64,000 bases of DNA from Paenibacillus alvei DSM 29 (GCF_000293805.1 NZ_AMBZ01000005.1:186001-250000); one strand, 5' to 3'. Counted from the first letter of the stretch, positions 44,361 to 53,770 are shown. Numbers and translations: made by a program. The notes: generated by a model from the sequence alone, not told the origin.

Positions 44361-45530
44361 TTATTTAGCTGCGGTTGGCGGAGAATATAGCAGTTGTACT
44401 TTCCGTGCTGCATTCACAGCAGATAAACGATCATTAACACCTATCTTGGCATATAGATTCGATATATGATTGCGTATGGTTCCTTCGGCTAAATAGAGTG
44501 TCTGTGCGATTTCTCGATATTTCATTCCTTGTGCCAAATACTGAAGCACTTGCTTCTCTCGTTCGGTCAAGCCAAAAGGATCTTGGACGAGAAAGGTATG
44601 CTGAGTATTCGGCTCTGGCGCCTGCAGCTTTCGATCCTCCTGCTCGTCATGTTCGATGTGCTTTAATTGATCTGACAGCATCCGCGTTACAGATTGTGAG
44701 AGGGACGTTCCCCCATGATGTACAAGCCGCACGCTAGCCAACAGTTCCTCAGGATGCACAGACTTGAGCAAGTATGCCTCAGCACCTGCATCGATTGCTT
44801 GCACTGCATAATCCGTTTCCTCAATCGTGGTCAGCAATATCACCTTCATAGCTGGCCATCTTTCTTTTATCACCCGAACGGCTGCAAGTCCATCTATCCG
44901 TGGCATTCGAATATCCATAAGCACAATATCCGAATGTTCATGTTCCGCATATTCAATTGCTTCCTTACCATCCCTTACTGTCCCTACTACATGAATATCT
45001 TCCTCTTGCTCAAATAAAAAGCACAGGCTTTCACGAATAAGCTGCTCATCATCTACAATAAGCAAGCGGATTGGACGCTCCTCTTCAAGTGGCATAATGC
45101 GTGGAACCTTGCAAATGACCTCTATGCCACCTCCTAGGGAGGAACGTACCTTCAGTTGTCCGCCGTAAGCCTGCAAGCGCTCATTCATTGATGATAGACC
45201 ATAGCCGAATGTTAGATTCTCATCACCAATGCCATTATCGCGAATAAATAAACATACTTCCTCGGTGTCATAGACAAGTCTAACTTCGATTATTGAAGCC
45301 TTGCCGTGTCGCACTGCGTTCGTTGCCGCTTCCTGTACACACCGCTCTATCGCCATACGATGAGCATAAGGAATACAATAGGCGCTGCCCTCAGCAATAA
45401 ATTTACATTCTATATCAGTTTGGTTGTGGAGCGTATCAAGTAGTTGCCCCAGCACTTCTTCTAAGCTATACTGCTCTTCCTCTGAAGATGCAATATCATG
45501 GATGTACCTTCTCATAGCTGCTGCGCGCAT
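44361..45530 (-). CDS. Kinase ATPase domain joined in frame to a NarL/LuxR-type response regulator
   Basis: 389 residues. Residues about 1-150 are the ATP-binding end of a HisKA_3 kinase (CVQEAATNAVRHGKA N-box, LFIRDNGIGDEN, FGYGLSSMNERLQAYGG). The chain runs on without a stop into a receiver domain (IRLLIVDDEQLIRESL about 155, LMDIRMPRIDGLAAV, LLTTIEETDYAV, LLKSVHP) and a LuxR-type HTH (LTEREKQVLQYLAQGMKYRE, GTIRNHISNLYAKIGV). GAGGAG before the receiver suggests the regulator once had its own start. The upstream part of the kinase is in another frame (45496-46239); restoring GC in the GCGCGC run at 45523-45528 would join them. Confidence 0.75.
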   Translation of the reverse strand: MRAAAMRRYIHDIASSEEEQYSLEEVLGQLLDTLHNQTDIECKFIAEGSAYCIPYAHRMAIERCVQEAATNAVRHGKASIIEVRLVYDTEEVCLFIRDNGIGDENLTFGYGLSSMNERLQAYGGQLKVRSSLGGGIEVICKVPRIMPLEEERPIRLLIVDDEQLIRESLCFLFEQEEDIHVVGTVRDGKEAIEYAEHEHSDIVLMDIRMPRIDGLAAVRVIKERWPAMKVILLTTIEETDYAVQAIDAGAEAYLLKSVHPEELLASVRLVHHGGTSLSQSVTRMLSDQLKHIEHDEQEDRKLQAPEPNTQHTFLVQDPFGLTEREKQVLQYLAQGMKYREIAQTLYLAEGTIRNHISNLYAKIGVNDRLSAVNAARKVQLLYSPPTAAK

Positions 45531-46239
45531 GCTCTATAACAAGCTCAAGCCGCAGCTTAGCCTGTTCCAGATCAACAGCCATAAGAGTCTTGACTGATTC
45601 CATCCCCATTACAATAGATACATGAGAATGTCCTAATGTATCATGAAGCTCACCTGCCACTCGATTGCGCTCCTCCTGTACAGTAAGCCTCTCCACCTGC
45701 TCCGTATATTGGCGTATGACATTGATTTGGTCTTCATTTTCTTGAAGAAGCTGCTTCATTTTTCGCTGCGAATGCAAAAACACGCTGAAGCCAACACCAA
45801 TCCCGAACAAAATAAAATGATTGACAGACGCATCCAAAGCCTGCAGCCAGGTCAGCTTCCCGCTCCATATCCCGATGAAGGGGAATAAGCCTACTATAGG
45901 AGCTCCCCACCATATGTTCGCTCTTGTCGTCATGAATCCAATCAGTAGAGAAGGCAGCACCATATTGTCGAGATAAAAAGGCATCGACAAATGCATGGAT
46001 AAATTAATGCCTCCCGACAAAATTATTTCCGAGGCAATAAATTTCGACGGATGAATGCTTCCAGGTCTCCAAAACCATAAAGGCAGCGCAGAACACATCA
46101 TAAATTCGATTAGCGATCCTGCCGTATTATGCATGATAAAATTCGGTGATATTGCCATGTAGACTACGCCAGATACAATCCAAAGCATATATAGGCCCAA
46201 CATAGCTGTATCTATCCAATGCCATTTTCTTTGTTCCAT
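45496..46239 (-). CDS. Sensor kinase N-terminal part: six-helix membrane domain plus HisKA_3
   Basis: 247 residues. Six membrane helices (LGLYMLWIVSGVVYMAI, IEFMMCSALPLWFW, IILSGGINLSM, LPSLLIGFM, APIVGLFPFIGIW, FILFGIGVGFSVFL) lead into a helix and the dimerisation/phospho-acceptor motif EERNRVAGELHDTLGHS, His in HDTLGH. The frame ends after SSYEKVHP, cutting off the ATPase part, which lies in the overlapping gene 44361-45530. As it stands the two pieces are separate; mended, they would form a kinase fused to its own regulator (about 626 residues). Confidence 0.72.
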   Translation of the reverse strand: MEQRKWHWIDTAMLGLYMLWIVSGVVYMAISPNFIMHNTAGSLIEFMMCSALPLWFWRPGSIHPSKFIASEIILSGGINLSMHLSMPFYLDNMVLPSLLIGFMTTRANIWWGAPIVGLFPFIGIWSGKLTWLQALDASVNHFILFGIGVGFSVFLHSQRKMKQLLQENEDQINVIRQYTEQVERLTVQEERNRVAGELHDTLGHSHVSIVMGMESVKTLMAVDLEQAKLRLELVIEHARSSYEKVHP

Positions 46240-46419
46240 TACACGAATACACGCCTCTTTCTATGAAATTAAGTTGGATCTGCTGATAACCGAAGTAGAA
46301 CGCAAAAAAGAAAATAGGATATTCATATGACTGCATTTCAGATGATTCTCACTGGGAGGTATCTTCATCATTGTAATAGGATTGATCTGTGAAAAAAAGA
46401 AGAAATGGAGGAATGCAGC

Positions 46420-47238
46420 TTGTTATCAAATCTAAAAAACCAAACGAAGGCTATAAGTTACACAGCAATCACCTTCATCCTTGCCGTATGCTCTGCCATG
46501 GTTCCGGACACCAACTCGCCGGTATATATGCTAACCCCATCTGCAGCAGTCTTAATTATGCTCCTATTGGTAACGAAGGACGGATATTCGCGATCTGGCT
46601 GGGCCGCACTCGGATTGGGGAAAAGCGGACATAAATGGTGGTGGATTATCTGTCTCATTCTCCCCTCTGCAATCGTAGCTTTAAGTTATGGACTGGCCTT
46701 TGGAATAGGAGTTTTGGTTATCGATGTTCCCCCAACCTATGAAGGCTACAGCTGGACTTCCTTTCCTATCGTTGTTGCTTTACAATTTGTCGGTGCTGTA
46801 TTTACGAGCTCGCTTGGAGAAGAAATTGGCTGGAGGGGCTACTTACTGCCATTGCTTGTAGATAGCTTAGGTGAAAGGAAAGCACTTGTTATCAGCGGAC
46901 TCATTCATGGGTTATGGCATATTCCAATCATCATGCTGTCTCCTATTTATCATCATGATCAAAATCCGATGTTAGCATGCTTGTTCATCATCATGTCCTG
47001 CGTCTTCCTAGGACCTGTCATCGGCTTTATTCGACTGCGCACATCCAGCGTATGGACGTCCTCTGCGTTCCACTCGGCACATAATGTTACTTGGGCTGTG
47101 CTGCGGGGCATTACAGTGCCGACTTCAAGCCTTGCACTGTATATAGCCGGGGATAACAGCATCATCGTTATTTGCTGTTATATGCTGCTTACCATATGGA
47201 TCATGAAACGAATCCGCAACAATTCCAGTGTCCGCTAA
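46420..47238 (+). CDS. CPBP-family intramembrane glutamic endopeptidase (CAAX protease-like)
   Basis: 272 residues with about eight membrane helices. The Abi/CPBP motifs are present: SLGEEIGWRGYLLP (EExxxR, about residue 135), SGLIHGLWHIPI (HxxxH-like, about 167) and AFHSAHNVTWAV (about 216). Members act in bacteriocin immunity, signalling-peptide processing or regulated proteolysis. I chose TTG 46420, 7 bases after GGAGGA; an in-frame ATG at 46405 overlaps that site. It diverges from the kinase genes, which suggests, but does not show, a link. Confidence 0.85.
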   Translation: MLSNLKNQTKAISYTAITFILAVCSAMVPDTNSPVYMLTPSAAVLIMLLLVTKDGYSRSGWAALGLGKSGHKWWWIICLILPSAIVALSYGLAFGIGVLVIDVPPTYEGYSWTSFPIVVALQFVGAVFTSSLGEEIGWRGYLLPLLVDSLGERKALVISGLIHGLWHIPIIMLSPIYHHDQNPMLACLFIIMSCVFLGPVIGFIRLRTSSVWTSSAFHSAHNVTWAVLRGITVPTSSLALYIAGDNSIIVICCYMLLTIWIMKRIRNNSSVR

Positions 47239-47258
47239 GCGATACTTCCAAAATCTGA

Positions 47259-47284
47259 AAAGACCGCCTAGATAGGCGGTCTTT
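47259..47284. terminator. Bidirectional intrinsic terminator
   Basis: Perfect 12-base stem AAAGACCGCCTA / TAGGCGGTCTTT with a two-base turn, between the convergent protease and ArsR genes. Confidence 0.92.
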
Positions 47285-47302
47285 ATCTGTTTGTTTACAA
47301 CA

Positions 47303-47617
47303 TTAAGACGTTGCAACATTCACTTGGGTCAAAATTAATTGCAGCAATCCAGGAAAGCGTGCTTCCAGTTCATCCTTACGCAAACAGATAAACCGTTGTG
47401 TTCCCTCCATTCTAGTTCGAATAATGCCTGCTTCTCGCAGTACTTTGAAATGATGCGACATTGTAGACTTGGACAGGGATAGATCAAATCCTCCGCATGT
47501 CTGCTCCGGAATACTCATCAATTGCAGTACGATATTCATGCGAATCGGCTCGCTTAGAGCATAGAACACTTGCGAAAGTTCAATATGTTCAATATCGGGA
47601 TGAAATAATGTTCTCAT
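47303..47617 (-). CDS. ArsR-family transcription regulator
   Basis: 104 residues, winged-helix HTH. FYALSEPIRMNIVLQLMS (N-terminal helix), LSLSKSTMSHHFKVLREAGI (recognition helix, about residues 46-65) and RMEGTQRFICLRKDELEARF (wing). No metal-binding Cys pair (ELCVCDL) in helix 3: CGGFDLS has one Cys only, so metal sensing is unlikely. Divergent from the MFS gene, with a 13-base palindrome between them as the obvious operator. Confidence 0.85.
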   Translation of the reverse strand: MRTLFHPDIEHIELSQVFYALSEPIRMNIVLQLMSIPEQTCGGFDLSLSKSTMSHHFKVLREAGIIRTRMEGTQRFICLRKDELEARFPGLLQLILTQVNVATS

Positions 47618-47638
47618 GTCATTATTGTACCTAAATGA

Positions 47639-47679
47639 TTGACATCATTCAATAGTTCGATTACACTCGAACTATTGAA
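47639..47679 (+). promoter_or_regulatory. MFS promoter with overlapping palindromic operator
   Basis: TTGACA (47639-47644), 17 bases, TACACT (47662-47667) forms a sigma-A promoter towards the MFS gene. A perfect 13-base inverted repeat, TTCAATAGTTCGA / TCGAACTATTGAA (47648-47660 and 47667-47679), covers the spacer and -10. It sits 31 bases before the ArsR start on the other strand, so binding would probably block both genes. Confidence 0.75.
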
Positions 47680-47832
47680 CAAAGGCGCGCACCTCTCTAT
47701 TCAATAAATGATGACGTAGAATGTATCTTTTTATCGTTCAAGCTAGTGCAATTTTTGAACAATAGGCGATCTTTAACGTGCGGCAGCAGGGCCTCACATG
47801 ATCGCGGATTCATTAATAGGGGGCCTTTTACA

Positions 47833-49056
47833 ATGAGCAACACGACGAATCAGCAGCTTACCGCATCACTATCCAGTCCGATTATGGCATTGTTTTTTGT
47901 CACCATGTTCATCATCGGTACAGATACCTTTATCGTATCACCTATGCTTCCAACACTGCGTAAGGTTCTTCACATCTCTATCGAACAATCGGGATGGCTC
48001 ATTTCTGCCTATGCACTCGGCTATGCCCTGTTTGCTCTCATTGCCGGCCCTCTGTCTGATGGCCTTGATCGCAAATTATGCCTGCTTGGAGGGATGATTG
48101 GTTTTTCACTCTTCACAGCATTGTGCGGATCAACAACAAGTTTTAGCCTCTTGTTCGCCTATCGTACCTTGGCAGGGATCTGTGCAGCAATCGCCACACC
48201 ACAAGTGTGGGCTTCCATTCCACAACTTGTAGCACCACAAAAAATCGTAAAGGCTATGGGTGCCGCTACTGCAGGCTTAGCCGTTTCCCAATGTCTCGGT
48301 GTTCCTCTTGGCAGTCTGCTCGCCGCCAGCAACTGGAGATTTCCCTTCTACGCTATTGGGATTACGGCGCTGTTAATTACGATCGTATTGGCGCTCAAGC
48401 TTCCTTCCATACCGCCAACAACGAAAAACCGGAGTTCATTGGGCTCTCTTAAACAGCAATATCGCACACTATTTTCACGCAGAAGCACCGTCACTGCTTT
48501 TCTTGGATATTTTTTATATCAGTTAGGTACTTTTTCTACATTTTCTTATCTTGGAAATTGGCTCGCAGATGATTTCTCTCTAAATGTACAGCAAACAGGA
48601 TTATTCATCCTCGGATTTGGTATTGGTAATTTGGCAGGCAGTATCCTCGTATCGAAGGTGGAACGCACTCTCGGTATTCGTCGCACGGTTACAAGCTCCC
48701 TTCTTGGCATGATTGCAATGTATGTAATAGTAATAACAGGAAAGGATGTCATCTTTATTAGCGTCGCTTATGCGCTGATCGCCTTGTTCGGCGGCATGCT
48801 GTTCCCGCTCTTAATGGGTACGCTTCAAAAGGAACAGCCGTATGCACGGGGTACCGTAGCAGCACTTGCCAACAGCACCATGTACTTTGCCACGATGCTT
48901 GGGTCAGCACTAGCAGGTGAACTGTATGCTCGCTTTGCTGGATTTTCCTCCATTGTTATAGGTACAATGCTGTGCTATACAGCCTCCCTGATTATTTTCA
49001 GAGGCTTGCTGCACAACCGACGAACCGTTATCGGTCAAGCTAACGGCGCAGCATAA
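47833..49056 (+). CDS. MFS transporter (drug/sugar efflux, DHA1-like)
   Basis: 407 residues, about 12 membrane helices. FVTMFIIGTDTFIVSPMLPT in helix 1, then GWLISAYALGYALFALIAGP with LSDGLDRK (motif A, D-R-K) and AYRTLAGICAAIATPQVW (motif C-like region) fit the DHA1 12-TMS drug-efflux group. Start is ATG 47833 with GGGGG 9 bases before; earlier in-frame starts lie in the leader. Likely repressed by the ArsR protein through the palindrome upstream. Substrate unknown. Confidence 0.85.
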   Translation: MSNTTNQQLTASLSSPIMALFFVTMFIIGTDTFIVSPMLPTLRKVLHISIEQSGWLISAYALGYALFALIAGPLSDGLDRKLCLLGGMIGFSLFTALCGSTTSFSLLFAYRTLAGICAAIATPQVWASIPQLVAPQKIVKAMGAATAGLAVSQCLGVPLGSLLAASNWRFPFYAIGITALLITIVLALKLPSIPPTTKNRSSLGSLKQQYRTLFSRRSTVTAFLGYFLYQLGTFSTFSYLGNWLADDFSLNVQQTGLFILGFGIGNLAGSILVSKVERTLGIRRTVTSSLLGMIAMYVIVITGKDVIFISVAYALIALFGGMLFPLLMGTLQKEQPYARGTVAALANSTMYFATMLGSALAGELYARFAGFSSIVIGTMLCYTASLIIFRGLLHNRRTVIGQANGAA

Positions 49057-49151
49057 AAAGGATTCGGCTTCGCGCCCCCCTCTTCCATCTGATTTCATTT
49101 GAGCTATAATGTTCAATGACAGATCGACACGATAGGGAGAGATCGTTCAGA

Positions 49152-49826
49152 ATGAGTCAACGACTGCTATACATAGAAGATGACAAGGAAATTGGAACCT
49201 GGACAAGCGATTATTTGCAAGATAAAGGCTACCAGGTGACGTGGCTGCTGTCGGGCGAACATGCACTTCAGCACGCACCTGATAGCGATCTCATCATCTT
49301 GGACGTGATGCTTCCAGGATTGGACGGCTTCACCGTTGGGCAGCGCTTGAAGCGCGAATATCCAAATACGCCTATTCTGCTGCTGTCAGCCCGCACAGCT
49401 ATTGACGACAAGCTGCAAGGACTGCATTTTGCGGATGACTATGTGACGAAGCCATTCCATCCGGATGAGCTAGCCGCAAGAGTAGAGGTATTGCTTCGGC
49501 GCTTCGAGAAGCAAACTCCTACTGCCATCGAGCTGAAACATTTGCGCATTTCCCTGCACGATAATCACATTGTACATGCCCAAACTGGAGAGGAAATCAC
49601 CCTTACCGGCAAGCAGCATCATATTTTTGCGTTTATGCTTCGCCATGCCAATCAAATTCTTACGAAGGAACAGATCTATGAGAGCGTTTGGGGTGAGCCT
49701 TACATGGAGGGAGATAAGACGCTAATGGTTCATATTCGGTATTTGCGGGAAAAAATCGAATTCGATCCAGGGCATCCGGAAATTATTGAAACCATTCGCG
49801 GCATCGGATACCGGGTGAAGCTATGA
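49152..49826 (+). CDS. OmpR-family response regulator
   Basis: 224 residues. Receiver domain: LLYIEDDKEIGTWTS (acidic pocket), DLIILDVMLPGLDGFTVGQR (phospho-acceptor Asp about residue 53), LLLSARTAIDDKLQG, DDYVTKPFHPDELAARVEVL (Lys). DNA-binding winged helix: EEITLTGKQHHIFAFMLRHA, ILTKEQIYESVWGEPYMEGD, VHIRYLREKIEFDPGHPEII, ending IRGIGYRVK. ATG 49152 follows GGGAGAG by 10 bases. Stop overlaps the kinase start by ATGA. With the downstream ABC genes it looks like a peptide-antibiotic response system. Confidence 0.9.
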   Translation: MSQRLLYIEDDKEIGTWTSDYLQDKGYQVTWLLSGEHALQHAPDSDLIILDVMLPGLDGFTVGQRLKREYPNTPILLLSARTAIDDKLQGLHFADDYVTKPFHPDELAARVEVLLRRFEKQTPTAIELKHLRISLHDNHIVHAQTGEEITLTGKQHHIFAFMLRHANQILTKEQIYESVWGEPYMEGDKTLMVHIRYLREKIEFDPGHPEIIETIRGIGYRVKL

Positions 49827-51205
49827 GCTCCCGGATCCCGCTGCGCAGATCACTGTTAATACGGTATTTGACGCTCGTATTTGTCGCGCTCATGATATGG
49901 CCGATTATATTCCCATTAACATCGACCATCTTGTATTATACTTCCCTATTAAGCAATAACGAGAAGCCTGCCGAGAACATATATGCAAGTGCAGCAAAGC
50001 TCGAAGAACGATGGCATCAGGAAGCTGCCAAGCTGAATCACAAGGATGGTGTCACCATTGAGCGCCGCCTGCATGAACTGAAGCAGGAGTATCTGGAAGC
50101 CAAGCTATTCTGGGTTGATCAGAATGGAAGCACCCGTCTGAAGCTGCCGGAACAGCCCAATTTGCCTGTACAGTGGGAAGCGGGAGACGCCATTACTTTT
50201 ATGAAGCAAAGCTATGATGGAGATCCGTTCACCGTTGTTGCATTTATTGGGCAGGATTCGAAGCAAGGATTTATGGTCATGCAAATTGCACGCAGCTTGA
50301 TGATCGTAGATAGAGGAGGCTATAACACAACTCATGTGCTCATTATCGTAGTGCTCGTGTTTATTCTGTTCACAGCAGCCTCTTGGTGGTTCTTCTATCG
50401 GCTCCGCAATCGGCTCGTGCGGCTGGGCAAGGCAATGGTGGCCGATAAAACAAATGGGCTGCCTGCACCAATCGAGATTACAAAATGGGATGAAATCGGC
50501 CAGCTCGAGCATACCTTCAACCAAATGATTAAGCAGCTCACCTCAAGCCGTCAGCGGGAACAAGAAGAAGAGTCCTTGCGTAAGGAGCTTATCGCCAATC
50601 TGTCTCACGATTTGCGAACCCCCTTGACCACGATTCGCGGCCATGCCCATTCGCTCCAGCACGAGTCCTTATCCGAGAAGGGCAAACAGTCGCTTGTTCT
50701 GATCGATAAGAAAGTTAGCGACTTGGGGCACCTTGTCGACAATTTGCTGGCGTACACGCTTCTGTCTGCCCATAAATATACGCTGCACCCCGTCCCAACG
50801 GACATGCTGCGGCTTGTACGAACATCGGCAGCAAGCTGGTATCCCATATGGGAGAAGGAAGGATTTGAGGTTACTATTCATCTCCCAGAGCATTCCGTCA
50901 CTTGGGTCGTTGATCCACAATGGATGACGCGAATACTCGATAATTTATTTCAAAATGTCGTTCGTCATGCCGCTGCAGGTCACTATGTCAGAATTGCGAT
51001 TCAAGAGCATGAATCGACTATGGCTATTGCGATCGAGGATCACGGCCCCGGCATGGATGCTGCCTCTACAAGCAAAGGTGTTGGTCTCGGCTTGACCATA
51101 GTGGAGATGATGACAAATGAAATGAAGCTGCATTGGGAAGTTATGAGCAGCCCAGAAGGCACGGTCATGCTTATATATCCAACAGCCCTTCCTCTATCTC
51201 TCTAA
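49823..51205 (+). CDS. Sensor histidine kinase
   Basis: 460 residues. N-terminal helix (YLTLVFVALMIWPIIFPLTS), an extracytoplasmic part of about 130 residues, a second helix (HVLIIVVLVFILFTAASWWF about 170-190), HAMP (RNRLVRLGKAM), HisKA (ELIANLSHDLRTPLTTIRGH, phospho-His about 255) and HATPase_c with ILDNLFQNVVRHA (N box), IAIEDHGPGM and GLGLTIVEMM. The large outer loop distinguishes it from BceS-type kinases. Coupled to the regulator by an ATGA overlap. Confidence 0.88.
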   Translation: MSSRIPLRRSLLIRYLTLVFVALMIWPIIFPLTSTILYYTSLLSNNEKPAENIYASAAKLEERWHQEAAKLNHKDGVTIERRLHELKQEYLEAKLFWVDQNGSTRLKLPEQPNLPVQWEAGDAITFMKQSYDGDPFTVVAFIGQDSKQGFMVMQIARSLMIVDRGGYNTTHVLIIVVLVFILFTAASWWFFYRLRNRLVRLGKAMVADKTNGLPAPIEITKWDEIGQLEHTFNQMIKQLTSSRQREQEEESLRKELIANLSHDLRTPLTTIRGHAHSLQHESLSEKGKQSLVLIDKKVSDLGHLVDNLLAYTLLSAHKYTLHPVPTDMLRLVRTSAASWYPIWEKEGFEVTIHLPEHSVTWVVDPQWMTRILDNLFQNVVRHAAAGHYVRIAIQEHESTMAIAIEDHGPGMDAASTSKGVGLGLTIVEMMTNEMKLHWEVMSSPEGTVMLIYPTALPLSL

Positions 51206-51412
51206 CGATATGAATCTAGTGTCAGCCATGTATAAGCTATCATTTGATTGATCACGTTGTAATACACGATTAACGATTAACCTTTCAACGCCCATGAACG
51301 CTGTTATGTGATCGTGGGTTTCTTTACTTTCCATTTTTTAAACAGAATTTAAACAACCAGTCGCTCTCGTTTTAACCTTCAGCCTGTATCGTTACGATTG
51401 AGGTGATAAACA

Positions 51413-52327
51413 TTGATCGAAACAATTATTCAGACCGAAGGATTAACGAAAAAATACGGCGATCGTCATGCGGTTGATCAGCTTCGGCTTACGATTAACC
51501 GGGGGGACATCTATGGATTTCTTGGCCCGAACGGAGCAGGCAAAACGACAACGATTCGCATGCTGCTTGGTCTCATACGTCCCACTAAAGGCATCATACG
51601 CATCTTTAACAAAAACTTGCGTACACATCGGATGGACATTTTGCGAAAGATCGGTTCGCTAGTGGAATATCCTTCGTACTATGCCCATCTGAGTGGGCAG
51701 GACAACCTTGAGGCTATTCGCAGAATCATCGATGTTCCGAAGTCGAGAATTGATGAAGTGCTCGCAATCGTTAGATTGACAAAGGATGCCCAGCGCCCAG
51801 TCAAAGGGTACTCGCTCGGTATGAAGCAGCGGCTTGGGATTGCTGCAGCCTTGTTAGGCAGTCCCGAACTGCTCATTCTGGATGAACCGACGAATGGACT
51901 TGATCCTTCCGGCATACTGGAAATCCGGGAGCTGATTAAGAGCCTGCCGTCTCAGCATGGCATTACCGTCCTTGTATCCAGCCATCTACTCAGTGAGATT
52001 GAACAGATGGCCACACGCGTAGGCATTATTCAGCATGGGCGCATGGTATTTCAAGATTCAATCGGACTGCTGCAAAGCCGGGCGCAGCACCGCATCCGAT
52101 TGGCCGTATCGAATCCTGCCAAAGCAACAAATTTGCTCAACACATCTGGGTGTATCGCGGAACAGCAGGAAGGAAGCGTCTTGATGAACTACATGCCTGA
52201 CAGTCAGGTCGCCTCCGTCGTTGATTTGCTCGTCCATAACCAATTATCCGTGTACCGAGTTGAAGAACAGCGGCAGTCACTGGAAGAGATCTTCCTCTCT
52301 ATGACTGGAGAGGGGAACAAACGATGA
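51413..52327 (+). CDS. ABC transporter ATPase, lantibiotic-immunity/bacitracin-resistance type
   Basis: 304 residues. Walker A FLGPNGAGKTTTIRMLLGL (about 39-57), signature YSLGMKQRLGIAAALLG (about 130), Walker B LLILDEPTNGLDPSG, and switch His in VLVSSHLLSEIEQ. The C-terminal third (RIRLAVSNPAKATNLLNTSG) is typical of BcrA/LanF proteins. TTG 51413 has GAGGTG 7 bases upstream. Its stop overlaps the permease start by ATGA. Exports or removes peptides from the membrane, by family. Confidence 0.88.
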   Translation: MIETIIQTEGLTKKYGDRHAVDQLRLTINRGDIYGFLGPNGAGKTTTIRMLLGLIRPTKGIIRIFNKNLRTHRMDILRKIGSLVEYPSYYAHLSGQDNLEAIRRIIDVPKSRIDEVLAIVRLTKDAQRPVKGYSLGMKQRLGIAAALLGSPELLILDEPTNGLDPSGILEIRELIKSLPSQHGITVLVSSHLLSEIEQMATRVGIIQHGRMVFQDSIGLLQSRAQHRIRLAVSNPAKATNLLNTSGCIAEQQEGSVLMNYMPDSQVASVVDLLVHNQLSVYRVEEQRQSLEEIFLSMTGEGNKR

Positions 52328-53037
52328 TCGGGAAGCTGCTGTCATCTGACTTAGTGAAAATACGCCATACATGGATATGGCTGCTTATTGTCCTAGGTCC
52401 ATTCGGCGTTATCAGCCTTCAAGCACTCAATTACAGCTTGCGTTATGACTACCTCGTATCCAAGCTGAAGGATCAAATATGGTTCGGGCTGCTTAGCGAC
52501 ATTAAAATGCTGGCTGTTCTTGCCCTATTGTTCGGCATAACGCTTGTCACTTCCTTAATCGCAAGTATCGAGCATCGCCAAAGCTCATGGAAACAACTGC
52601 TCGCGCTTCCTGTGTCACGGTTCAGCGTGTTCACATCTAAATATATCCTGAGCTTGTTCATGATGTTCACCGCATCGCTGCTGCTTGCAGTCGGATCTGT
52701 ACTGCTCGGCCTTCTTCTCGGCTTCGGCACAAATATCCCTTGGCCCCTGCTGCTCAAGAACAGCTTCTATCCATTCTTAGCGGCTATGCCTATACTCGCA
52801 CTGCAGCTATGGTTGTCTACCATTATCAGTAACCAAGCCATTCCGCTTACTTGCGGAATTCTAGGCACGATCGTATGCGTATGGTCCATTAAAATGCCGG
52901 ATTGGATGCCGTACAAGTGGCCGCTGCTCGTGAACGAAGCCCAAATTCCAGAATACTCCGTTATCGCAGGCATTTTGATCGGCTTCGTGCTCTTTCTGTT
53001 CAGCCTTGTTCACTTCATAAGAAGGGATGTGGATTGA
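52324..53037 (+). CDS. ABC permease of lantibiotic-immunity type (LanE/MutE-like)
   Basis: 237 residues, six predicted membrane helices. IASIEHRQSSWKQLLALPVS is the EHxxxxWK.LLALPVS motif shared by EpiE/MutE/NisE and bacitracin-export permeases; helices include LAVLALLFGITLVTSLIASI and TLGCI-type C-terminal ones. Follows the ATPase by translational overlap. The next gene has the same motif, so the transporter would have two unlike permease subunits. Confidence 0.83.
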   Translation: MIGKLLSSDLVKIRHTWIWLLIVLGPFGVISLQALNYSLRYDYLVSKLKDQIWFGLLSDIKMLAVLALLFGITLVTSLIASIEHRQSSWKQLLALPVSRFSVFTSKYILSLFMMFTASLLLAVGSVLLGLLLGFGTNIPWPLLLKNSFYPFLAAMPILALQLWLSTIISNQAIPLTCGILGTIVCVWSIKMPDWMPYKWPLLVNEAQIPEYSVIAGILIGFVLFLFSLVHFIRRDVD

Positions 53038-53770
53038 TGTGACAACATGGCTGCGATTATTCCAAGCTGAACGATTAAAGTTGGGCAAATCCAGTATCGG
53101 GCTGCTTGCCCTGATCAGTCCTTTGCTGTCCGTGCTCATCGGATTATTCATATCTGAGCAACAGCCGCCCGAGATCCAGTGGCTCTACTTATGGTCGACG
53201 ATGTCAACCACGCACGCGATCTTGTTCCTGCCGCTGCTGGCCGGTGTGTTCTCCGCATTTATATGCCGGTACGAGCATGCAGGAGGCGGTTGGAAGCAAA
53301 TGCTCGCCTTGCCTGTGTCCCGCTCCAGCCTGTACTTGGCGAAATTCGCCCATGTTGCACTGCTGCTAGGACTTACACAAGTACTGTTCCTGCTAGGTGC
53401 AATTGCTATCGGCCTATTGAAAGGATATGCAGCACCTATCCCTTGGACTGAATTTCTGAGAGCCTTCTCCAATGGCTGGCTGGCTACCCTGCCGGTTGCC
53501 GCGCTTCAGCTGTTCGTGTCCGTATCATGGTCAAGCTTCGCGGCTCCGCTTGCTATTAATGTGATGCTGACACTGCCGAATGTGCTCATCGTCAATTCGG
53601 AAAAGTACGGCCCATGGTATCCTTGGGCACAGCCTGTACTCGCGATGAACGGCGTAGAAAAATACGGGGCATTCAATGTATCGGTTGGCACTCTTTTGTT
53701 CGTCATTGTCGGTGGATTCCTGCTCTTTCTAATTAGTGGACTTATTTATTTCAACCGTAAAGATATGTAG
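53027..53770 (+). CDS. ABC permease of lantibiotic-immunity type (LanG/MutG-like)
   Basis: 247 residues, six predicted membrane helices. RYEHAGGGWKQMLALPVSRS repeats the family motif. WIDVTTWLRLFQAERLKLGK is the cytoplasmic N-terminus. ATG 53027 overlaps the previous gene by 11 bases; a GTG at 53039 just after the upstream TGA is another possible start. Ends the regulator-kinase-ABC cluster and is followed by a terminator. Confidence 0.83.
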   Translation: MWIDVTTWLRLFQAERLKLGKSSIGLLALISPLLSVLIGLFISEQQPPEIQWLYLWSTMSTTHAILFLPLLAGVFSAFICRYEHAGGGWKQMLALPVSRSSLYLAKFAHVALLLGLTQVLFLLGAIAIGLLKGYAAPIPWTEFLRAFSNGWLATLPVAALQLFVSVSWSSFAAPLAINVMLTLPNVLIVNSEKYGPWYPWAQPVLAMNGVEKYGAFNVSVGTLLFVIVGGFLLFLISGLIYFNRKDM

